Positions 6,708 through 12,072 of a DNA stretch of 12,072 nt are shown here, piece after piece. Location: the NCBI GenBank assembly GCA_946885665.1, contig CAMPGT010000117.1, positions 1 through 12,072 of the forward strand, read 5' to 3'. The translations under genes were made by a program, and so were the position numbers. The DNA comes from an uncultured Chitinophagaceae bacterium. Its GTDB lineage: Bacteria > Bacteroidota > Bacteroidia > Chitinophagales > Chitinophagaceae. Below the pieces are notes generated by a model. That model had not been told where the DNA came from, made no database searches, and saw only the letters and a program-made list of their open reading frames with translations. Within the stretch, counting starts at the first letter, position 1; each line of letters opens with the position of its first letter.

Positions 6708-7955
6708 TTATGTTAAAGTGAGGACGGTAATTTCAGGGAGAATGCCCACACGCCCGGGATAAACGAGAAAACCAAATCCGCGGTTGATGTAAAGCTTCTG
6801 CGGACCTTCTGCATACAATCCCGCCCATTGTTTATACATGTATTGAATCGGGCTCCATTTGATGCCTGGCACTTCCACGCCGAATTGCATGCCGTGCGTA
6901 TGGCCGGATAAAGTGAGATCGATGTCGGGATATTTCACTCTCACTTCGGCGTCCCAGTGACTGGGATCGTGGGACATTAATATTTTGAACGGAACTTTTT
7001 CTGTTCCGGGGTAGGCTTCAGAAAGCTTGCCGTGCTTTGGGAAATTTCTCTTGGCGCTCCAGTTTTCGACGCCAAGCAATGCAAGTTGTTCATTATTTCT
7101 TTCAAAGATCACGTGTTCGTTCATCATCAGTTTCCATCCGAGTTGCTGATGAACGTCTTTAACACTATTGAGGTTGCTTGATTTTTCTTCCGCGTTCTTC
7201 CATTCGTAATAATCTCCGTAATCGTGATTTCCCAACACCGAGTAGATGCCCATTGGTGCTTTCAGTGTACCGAAAACGTCCATGTAATCTTTCATTTCCA
7301 CGGCGCGGTCGTTCACCAGGTCGCCGGTAAATAAGATAAGGTCGGGTTTTTCTTTCATGATTTTGTCCACGCCTTTCTGTACCGCGGCCTTGTTGCTGAA
7401 GCTGCCCGAATGGATATCTGATATCTGAACGATTTTAAGTCCGCGAAATGATTGGGGAAGATTGGGAAATTTAATCTTGTGCCGGTGGATGGTGTAATTG
7501 TATTTGTTGGTGAACCCGTAAATAAATGTGCTGAACAGTCCGCCGCCGATGGCGAGTCCCGCCCAACTGAGGAACGCCGATCGGCTGATGCCCTCCGCAT
7601 AGGTTGTTGGTGAGGAACCCTGTGCCCGGAACAATTTTACCACGAGCCACGTGGCGCCCCGGCGAAGATCGTCGGCGGCAAAGAACAATGAAGCGATAAG
7701 TTTTGAAAGAAAAGCCGCAACGAGCAGCGAAAAAACGTAGTTGCGAATATGTTTCGACGAGACGCTGTAGTTGATGTAGGGAAAGGTTAGCAGGAAGAGC
7801 ATCGTGATCGTTGCCACCGCCCAATATATAACGATCAGGGTCAGCCGAACTTTCGGGGAATTGGAAGGAAGCACGAGTTTTACTGCCTGGTAAATATAGA
7901 TGTCGAGCAGCAGCATCAGGGCTGCGATGATCCACAAGAAGGCAGGGCTGCGCAT
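6708..7955 (-). CDS. Membrane-bound metallophosphoesterase (calcineurin-like, YaeI/YkuE type)
   Basis: A 415-residue protein in two parts. The N-terminal 150 residues hold hydrophobic segments at about 5-24, 36-60, 72-94 and 128-148. The last starts with SRSAFLSWAGLAIGGG, which resembles a worn twin-arginine or anchor signal. The C-terminal part (about 170-415) is a binuclear-metal phosphoesterase: DIH (Asp180, His182), GDLVND (Asp212), GNHD (Asn243, His244), SHD (His329) and GHTH (His352, His354). All expected metal ligands are present. Related proteins include YkuE and YaeI of bacteria and the lipid A enzyme LpxG of Chlamydia, so a phospholipid or UDP-sugar lipid substrate is possible, but the sequence does not say which. 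The catalytic domain probably sits outside the cytoplasm or at the membrane surface. It is read with the downstream barrel gene on the same strand, but a shared transcript is not shown. Confidence 0.9.
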   Translation of the reverse strand: MRSPAFLWIIAALMLLLDIYIYQAVKLVLPSNSPKVRLTLIVIYWAVATITMLFLLTFPYINYSVSSKHIRNYVFSLLVAAFLSKLIASLFFAADDLRRGATWLVVKLFRAQGSSPTTYAEGISRSAFLSWAGLAIGGGLFSTFIYGFTNKYNYTIHRHKIKFPNLPQSFRGLKIVQISDIHSGSFSNKAAVQKGVDKIMKEKPDLILFTGDLVNDRAVEMKDYMDVFGTLKAPMGIYSVLGNHDYGDYYEWKNAEEKSSNLNSVKDVHQQLGWKLMMNEHVIFERNNEQLALLGVENWSAKRNFPKHGKLSEAYPGTEKVPFKILMSHDPSHWDAEVRVKYPDIDLTLSGHTHGMQFGVEVPGIKWSPIQYMYKQWAGLYAEGPQKLYINRGFGFLVYPGRVGILPEITVLTLT

Positions 7956-7989
7956 AAAAAGTTAAATGTTAGGGTTTAACGTTGAAATA

Positions 7990-8024
7990 GGAGACGGGAG
8001 ACGGAAGTGAGGAGACGGGAGACG
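7990..8024. repeat. GGAGACG heptamer tandem repeat (five units)
   Basis: Five consecutive 7-base units fill 35 bases: GGAGACG at 7990, 7997, 8011 and 8018, with a diverged GAAGTGA at 8004. It lies in the 152-base gap between two minus-strand genes, just upstream of the metallophosphoesterase start. The unit length equals that of the TTGCC arrays elsewhere in the window, but the sequence is unrelated. Confidence 0.85.
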
Positions 8025-8027
8025 TTT

Positions 8028-8074
8028 CCCCCGCTGGCGGGGGTGGCGCGAAGCGCCGGGGGTGGACAGCCACC
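8028..8074. repeat. Three GC-rich hairpins in tandem (REP-like intergenic element)
   Basis: Three perfect inverted repeats stand almost end to end. CCCCCGC / GCGGGGG (8028-8034, 8037-8043) is closed by two bases. GGCGC-GAA-GCGCC (8045-8057) contains GCGAAGC, known as an unusually stable DNA mini-hairpin. GGTGG-ACAG-CCACC (8061-8074) is the third. GGGGGTGG also occurs twice (8039-8046, 8058-8065), allowing alternative pairings. The GC content contrasts sharply with the AT-rich sequence on both sides (8081-8120). It looks like a dispersed REP-type element. No transposase is near it. Confidence 0.7.
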
Positions 8075-8107
8075 AGGCAACAAAATAATTATGTTCATAC
8101 TGTTACA

Positions 8108-8617
8108 TTAAAATTTAACAAATTCATCAATCTGCGAATTAATGGCTGCTACGGTTTCGGGATCATTGATCACCGAATCGCCGTTAACGATGCGGTGAAC
8201 CGAGGAAATGGGCAGCTTATTCGGATAAACCACCACCTTCAGGTAGTTGAGAATGCTGGTAAGATGTTCCATTCCGCGAACATTACCCGAGCGGCCGGTA
8301 GAAATGCCCACCAGCAGCGCCTTCTTTCCCCACCAGGCTTTCTTATAATCTGAAAGGTCGAGAAGTGTTTTGAGCACGCCGGGAATGCTCGCATTGTACT
8401 CAGGGGAAATGAAGATAAACTTTTGTATGGGAATGATCAGGGCCTGTTCCATTTTTTCAAAAGACGGATTCCTGGATGACAGATCAAGCTCTTCGAGGGA
8501 GATGATGTCCGAACCGATGTTCCTGTGTTCAAGCGCTTTCTGATAGTATATCGCCACCCTGATGCTGTTGCTTTCCTTCCTGTTTGTTCCGGATATGATT
8601 GTGTACCTATCGTTCAT
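8108..8617 (-). CDS. NAD(P)H-dependent FMN reductase, flavodoxin-like fold
   Basis: A cytoplasmic flavoprotein of the NADPH-dependent FMN reductase family (azoreductase / chromate reductase-like), which uses bound FMN to reduce flavins, quinones or similar acceptors. Visible motifs are the phosphate-binding loop SGTNRKESNS (residues 9-18), SPEYNASIPGVLKTLLD (71 onward), which contacts the flavin and the dimer partner, and GISTGRSGN (104-112). At 169 residues it is a slightly short but complete member. I start it at the ATG at 8617. A longer frame from a TTG at 8668 adds 17 residues (KLRFRYNIWPGQFLF) before the first beta strand, which the family lacks. It is divergent from parA, with about 100 bases between the starts, and is followed by the repeat-filled gap before the metallophosphoesterase gene. 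The physiological substrate is unknown. Confidence 0.88.
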   Translation of the reverse strand: MNDRYTIISGTNRKESNSIRVAIYYQKALEHRNIGSDIISLEELDLSSRNPSFEKMEQALIIPIQKFIFISPEYNASIPGVLKTLLDLSDYKKAWWGKKALLVGISTGRSGNVRGMEHLTSILNYLKVVVYPNKLPISSVHRIVNGDSVINDPETVAAINSQIDEFVKF

Positions 8618-8719
8618 AAAGAGAAACTGGCCCGGCCATATATTATACCGAAATCTTAATTTTGCCAACCTGTCAGCAATTTAGAACTTATCAACCTATC
8701 TTGCAAAGCATAAACATCT

Positions 8720-9520
8720 ATGGCAAGAGTAATCGGAGTGGCGAATCAAAAAGGCGGCGTGGGAAAAACCACTTCTGCCATTAACCTGGCAGCAAGCCTG
8801 GCGGTATTGGAATTCAGGACGTTGCTCCTGGATGCGGATCCGCAGGCGAACAGCACGACCGGGGTTGGGTTCGACCTGCAAAACATCCAGCAGAGCCTGT
8901 ACGACTGCATGGTCAACGGAACGCCGGCCCGCGATGTTATCCTCAAGTCGGAAATACCGAACCTGGACATTATCCCTTCTCATATCGACCTGGTGGGCGC
9001 CGAGATCGAAATGATCAACTATCCCAACAGGGAAAGCGTTCTCAAAAATATCCTCGAGCCCATTCGCGACGAGTACGAATTCGTGATCATCGATTGTTCG
9101 CCTTCGCTCGGGTTGATCACCGTAAATGCGCTTACGGCCGCCGATTCCGTGATCGTGCCGGTTCAAACAGAATTTTTTGCGCTGGAAGGGCTCGGAAAGT
9201 TATTGAACACGATCAAGATCGTGCAGAGCCGCCTTAATCCTTCACTCGCCATCGAAGGCATCCTGATGACCATGTATGACGGCCGCCTTCGCCTGTGCAA
9301 CCAGGTGGTAAGCGAAGTTCGCAAGCATTTCGATGAAATGGTATTCAACACCATCATTCACCGCAATACAAGGATCAGCGAAGCGCCCAGCGTGGGCAAG
9401 CCCGTGATATTATACGACGCCCAAAGCAAGGGCTCAATGAACTACCTGAACCTGGCGAAAGAAGTGCTGCAAAAAAATAACAAAACGAAGATCAGCCAGG
9501 AGGAAAGGATTCTCGAGTAA
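8720..9520 (+). CDS. parA: Chromosome-partitioning ATPase ParA (Soj family)
   Basis: A 266-residue Walker-type ATPase that binds DNA non-specifically as an ATP dimer and works with ParB to move or separate replicated origins. It starts MARVIGVANQKGGVGKTT, with the deviant Walker A at 11-18 (signature Lys11 and catalytic Lys16). DADPQANST follows at 38-46 (the A' motif), and VIIDCSPSLG at 122-131 is Walker B. The HRNTRISEAPSVGKPVILYD segment (214-233) carries the arginines used for DNA contact in Soj-type proteins. There is no N-terminal helix-turn-helix, so it is the short chromosomal type rather than a plasmid ParA. The ATG at 8720 is the natural start. It is the first gene of a plus-strand cluster, 70 bases before parB. 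Confidence 0.96.
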   Translation: MARVIGVANQKGGVGKTTSAINLAASLAVLEFRTLLLDADPQANSTTGVGFDLQNIQQSLYDCMVNGTPARDVILKSEIPNLDIIPSHIDLVGAEIEMINYPNRESVLKNILEPIRDEYEFVIIDCSPSLGLITVNALTAADSVIVPVQTEFFALEGLGKLLNTIKIVQSRLNPSLAIEGILMTMYDGRLRLCNQVVSEVRKHFDEMVFNTIIHRNTRISEAPSVGKPVILYDAQSKGSMNYLNLAKEVLQKNNKTKISQEERILE

Positions 9521-9590
9521 CCAGCCTTCGAAGACATCAAATTAACCGGCAAACGGCAATAGTTGACTATATTATTCTTTAACAACAAAC

Positions 9591-10508
9591 ATGACCAACC
9601 CGAAACAAAATAAGGATGCGTTGGGCAAAGGTATCCGTTCCCTCCTCCAAAGCATCGACACAGATATGAAAACCACTGCGGGCGAACTGAAAGCGTCGGT
9701 AGTGGAGTCGGCAACCTCCATGCAGCGGATAGCCGTTGCTGATATTGAACCGAATCCAAAACAGCCGAGGAAGGATTTTGACGAGCAGGCCCTGCAGGAA
9801 CTGGCACATTCCATTAAGCTGCACGACCTTGTGCAACCCGTTACCGTTTCGCAACTGGCGAACGGCAAATTCAGGCTTATTGCCGGTGAAAGAAGATGGC
9901 GCGCAGCCAAAATCGCCGGACTGAAAGATCTGCCCGCATACGTTCGCAAAACCAACGACCAGCAATTGCTCGAGCTGGCGCTGCTCGAAAACCTCCAGCG
10001 CGAGGACCTGAATGCAATGGAAGTGGCCCTCAGCTACAAAAGGATGATGGAAGAACTGAACCACACCCAGGAAGAAGTAGCCGAACGAATGGGTAAGGAG
10101 AGGAGTACCGTTGCCAACTACATACGCCTGCTGAAATTGCCGCCCGACATACAGGTAGCCGTTAGAAAGGGACAACTGTCGATGGGCCATGCCCGCGCGC
10201 TGATCAATGTTGATACGGTAGATAAGCAACTCTACATCTTCGGAGAGATCATTAAAAGCGGCTTGTCGGTACGGCAGACGGAAGAACTGGTAAGGAGGCT
10301 GTACAAATCGGGGGGCGCGCCGAAGGAACCAGTAAAGTCCACGCTGCCACCTGCATTTAAAAAGATTGAGGATACACTTTCATCCCACTTCAGCGCTAAG
10401 GTGAAGCTCAACCATTCAAAAAAGGGCCACGGAAGTATTTTGATAGAATATTATTCCATCAATGATTTGAACAAGATACTCGACCAGATAGGCGTATCGG
10501 CCGGTTAA
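9591..10508 (+). CDS. parB: Chromosome-partitioning protein ParB (Spo0J family)
   Basis: A 305-residue centromere-binding CTPase that loads at parS sites, spreads as a clamp and stimulates ParA. The N-terminal LGKGIRSLL (11-19) is the conserved ParA-interaction peptide. The CTP-binding ParB/Srx domain spans about 45-140 and contains GERRWRAAKIAG (99-110) and ENLQREDLNAMEVA (133-146). A helix-turn-helix follows (TQEEVAERMGKERSTVANYIRLLKL, about 159-183), then GQLSMGHARAL. The C-terminal part (about 255-305) would be the dimerisation domain, preceded by a basic, proline-containing linker. The length is normal. It is followed after 5 bases by the DUF5683 gene, so translation is probably coupled. 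No parS-like palindrome was found in or beside the gene. Confidence 0.96.
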   Translation: MTNPKQNKDALGKGIRSLLQSIDTDMKTTAGELKASVVESATSMQRIAVADIEPNPKQPRKDFDEQALQELAHSIKLHDLVQPVTVSQLANGKFRLIAGERRWRAAKIAGLKDLPAYVRKTNDQQLLELALLENLQREDLNAMEVALSYKRMMEELNHTQEEVAERMGKERSTVANYIRLLKLPPDIQVAVRKGQLSMGHARALINVDTVDKQLYIFGEIIKSGLSVRQTEELVRRLYKSGGAPKEPVKSTLPPAFKKIEDTLSSHFSAKVKLNHSKKGHGSILIEYYSINDLNKILDQIGVSAG

Positions 10509-10513
10509 CGACG

Positions 10514-11197
10514 ATGATGAGGAAGATCATGATATATTTGGTATTGTTGATGGCCGGTGGTAGCGCCGCGTATTCACAAGTACCAGATACAACGCGCGTG
10601 ATCGTGGACACCACAGCCCCCGCTCGTGCGGAAAGACTGCCGGTGCTGCGCGATACGTTGCAATACAATGACACCTCGATCGTCAATACCCCGCATGGAA
10701 AAGATACGATAGTGAAGAAGAAGGTCCATTCGCCGCGGGGCGCCACGATAAGGTCTGCCATCATACCGGGATGGGGACAGATTTACAATAAAAAATATTG
10801 GAAGGTACCTTTGGTGTATGGTGCGATCGGCTTTCCGATGTATCTGTTTTTTGATAACAAGAAATGGTACAACCGAACGCGTTATGCGCTTTCCATCGTG
10901 GTGAATGACGAAGTTGACGATCCGGAAAAGATGGCGAAGGTGCATCCGCAGTTGGTCCAGTTCGTGGAAGCGAAGGCGCAGGCATCGCTGGTGAATTACC
11001 GCAACAGCTTTCGCCGCGACATGGATTACTCCATCCTGTTCACCATACTGATGTACGGGATCAATATCATCGATGCCACCGTTGACGGTCACCTCAAAGG
11101 TTTTGATGTGAGTGATGACCTCACATTACACATAAAACCCGCATTTTTGCAGGGTACAACGACACCGGGAATTGCGCTGGTGGTAAATTTCAAATAG
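10514..11197 (+). CDS. DUF5683 family protein, conserved par-operon neighbour
   Basis: A 227-residue protein with no known function. It starts MMRKIMIYLVLLMAGGSAAYSQ, a signal peptide or N-terminal anchor, followed by a Thr/Asp/Val-rich stretch of low complexity. The family core starts near residue 73: SPRGATIRSAIIPGWGQIYNKKYWKVPL, with the GWGQIYN motif of DUF5683. A hydrophobic segment follows at about 98-113 (VYGAIGFPMYLFF), then a polar region. A second hydrophobic segment at about 171-187 (DYSILFTILMYGINIIDA) is followed by a short beta-rich tail ending in PGIALVVNFK. A membrane-associated envelope protein is likely. The start may be either of the tandem ATG codons at 10514/10517. It sits between parB (5 bases) and dapB (6 bases), an arrangement I know as common in Bacteroidota, which suggests a link with segregation or wall growth. 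Confidence 0.85.
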   Translation: MMRKIMIYLVLLMAGGSAAYSQVPDTTRVIVDTTAPARAERLPVLRDTLQYNDTSIVNTPHGKDTIVKKKVHSPRGATIRSAIIPGWGQIYNKKYWKVPLVYGAIGFPMYLFFDNKKWYNRTRYALSIVVNDEVDDPEKMAKVHPQLVQFVEAKAQASLVNYRNSFRRDMDYSILFTILMYGINIIDATVDGHLKGFDVSDDLTLHIKPAFLQGTTTPGIALVVNFK

Positions 11198-11203
11198 AAA
11201 AGA

Positions 11204-11926
11204 ATGAAGATCGCATTATTAGGATATGGGAAAATGGGTCATGCCATTGAGGAGATCGCTTTGCAAAGAGACCATGAAGTGGTGTGCAAAGTAGGAATCG
11301 AAAATCTTGAAGACAGGACCGCAGAGAATATTAAGAAGGCCGATGTGGTGATTGAATTTACGGGGCCCGACAGCGCCTTCGACAACGTAAAGCTGTGCCT
11401 GGATGCCGGCGTGCCCGTTGTGTGCGGTTCTACGGGATGGCTGGCAAAATTTGAAGAAGCAAAAAAATACTGCCAGCAAAAAAACGGAGGTTTTTTATAC
11501 GCGAGTAACTTCAGCGTTGGTGTGAATATATTTTTCGCGGTGAACAAAAAGCTCGCCGAGCTGATGAGCGGCCAACCGGAATATGAGGTGTCGATGAAGG
11601 AGATCCATCACACGCAGAAGATCGATGCGCCGAGCGGCACGGCCATCACGCTGGCCGAGCAGGTGATGAAAGCTTTGCCCGGGAAGAAAAAATGGGTGAA
11701 CCATCCCTCTGATAACAGCGATGAACTGGTGATTTTGAGCGAACGAGTGGATCCGGCACCGGGAACGCATAGCATTACCTATTCGAGTGACATTGATGAA
11801 ATTTGCATTACGCATACCGCACGCAGCAGGAAAGGGTTTGCAACAGGTGCGGTGATCGCAGCAGAGTTCCTGGCAAAAAACAAACAAGGTGTATTTTCGA
11901 TGCAGGATGTGCTGGGAATTAAATAA
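11204..11926 (+). CDS. dapB: 4-hydroxy-tetrahydrodipicolinate reductase
   Basis: A cytoplasmic NAD(P)H-dependent reductase that makes tetrahydrodipicolinate in the lysine / diaminopimelate pathway, which supplies peptidoglycan cross-links. The N-terminal Rossmann domain has LLGYGKMG (5-12). CGSTGW (74-79) and SNFSVGVN (101-108) follow. The C-terminal domain carries the catalytic EIHHTQKIDAPSGTA (133-147), with His135/His136 and Lys139 in the positions of the substrate-reducing pair. The 240-residue length is that of the compact Bacteroidota form. The ATG at 11204 follows a purine-rich AAAAGA and the DUF5683 stop by 6 bases, so it is probably translated from the par transcript. In related genomes signal peptidase lepB often follows. 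Here a heptamer array and a regulator gene come next. Confidence 0.95.
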   Translation: MKIALLGYGKMGHAIEEIALQRDHEVVCKVGIENLEDRTAENIKKADVVIEFTGPDSAFDNVKLCLDAGVPVVCGSTGWLAKFEEAKKYCQQKNGGFLYASNFSVGVNIFFAVNKKLAELMSGQPEYEVSMKEIHHTQKIDAPSGTAITLAEQVMKALPGKKKWVNHPSDNSDELVILSERVDPAPGTHSITYSSDIDEICITHTARSRKGFATGAVIAAEFLAKNKQGVFSMQDVLGIK

Positions 11927-11937
11927 GTTGAAACTGT

Positions 11938-12000
<63 letters not shown>

Positions 12001-12029
12001 ACAAGAATTTAAACATAGCTTAACTCCCT

Positions 12030-12072
12030 ATGCTTTCAAAAAAGGCCCAATATGCATTTCAGGCGCTGATGT
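12030..12072 (+). CDS. Rrf2-family transcriptional regulator, N-terminal fragment cut by the window edge
   Basis: Only 14 codons are visible, giving MLSKKAQYAFQALM. This is close to the MLSKKxxYAxxALxxL opening of Rrf2 regulators (IscR, CymR, NsrR relatives), whose first helix packs beside the winged helix-turn-helix. The ATG follows an AT-rich stretch with TAACTCCCT and no clear ribosome binding site, as is usual in this phylum. Whether it carries the Fe-S cysteines and what it controls lie beyond the window. The heptamer array directly upstream may bear on its expression. Confidence 0.65.
   Translation, partial: MLSKKAQYAFQALM

Noticed and set aside
7646..7655. GCCACGTGGC and another CACGTG core at 7110-7115 as parS sites for the nearby parAB
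   Set aside because: Both lie inside the metallophosphoesterase coding sequence. The flanks do not extend the CACGTG core toward the TGTTTCACGTGAAACA consensus.
8642..8668. E. coli-style promoter (TTGGCA ... TATAAT) upstream of the FMN reductase on the minus strand
   Set aside because: The spacer is only 15 bases, and this promoter type is not the rule in Bacteroidota. No TAnnTTTG box accompanies it.
8618..8668. Seventeen-residue N-terminal extension of the FMN reductase from a TTG start
   Set aside because: The extension precedes the first flavodoxin strand without family support, and an ATG at 8617 gives the standard N-terminus.

Overview
The window looks like an ordinary chromosomal region of a Bacteroidota species, most likely of the Chitinophagaceae / Sphingobacteriia type. 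This rests on family content rather than a ribosomal marker. The pointers are a parA-parB-DUF5683-dapB run, a SPOR protein with an N-terminal HU-CCDC81-like region, a PorT-like outer-membrane barrel, single-chain SdaA and FKBP lipoprotein homologues typical of that phylum, and several matches to the Bacteroidota promoter pattern TTG / TAnnTTTG with no clear Shine-Dalgarno sequences.

Layout. Bases 1-2424 hold three minus-strand genes, read right to left: a 105-residue two-helix membrane protein, an FKBP-type prolyl isomerase lipoprotein, and iron-sulfur L-serine dehydratase (sdaA). A 75-base divergent promoter region separates them from a plus-strand single-pass SPOR protein (2499-3395). That gene converges on a minus-strand run made of a flavodoxin-like NADPH:FMN reductase, a polytopic metallophosphoesterase, a small outer-membrane beta-barrel protein and Lon protease (8617 down to 3513). 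From 8720 the plus strand carries parA, parB, a DUF5683 protein and dapB, the last three only 5-6 bases apart, and then the first 14 codons of an Rrf2-family regulator cut off by the window edge.

How the genes work together. parA/parB form the chromosome-segregation module and are co-transcribed with dapB (lysine and diaminopimelate synthesis for the cell wall) and a conserved membrane protein of unknown function. Lon and the FKBP lipoprotein belong to protein quality control in the cytoplasm and cell envelope. The remaining genes are housekeeping or envelope functions without an obvious shared pathway.

The protein genes hold no convincing new system. The unexplained structure is between them. 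There are heptanucleotide tandem repeats of two families (TTGCCNA at 30-50, 3496-3509 and 11938-12000; GGAGACG at 7990-8024). A 15-base AT-rich motif is shared at the 3' ends of sdaA and lon. Three GC-rich hairpins stand in tandem at 8028-8074. A 27-base near-palindrome lies just upstream of lon. No gap between genes exceeds about 150 bases, and I saw no rRNA, tRNA, CRISPR array, insertion sequence or parS site.
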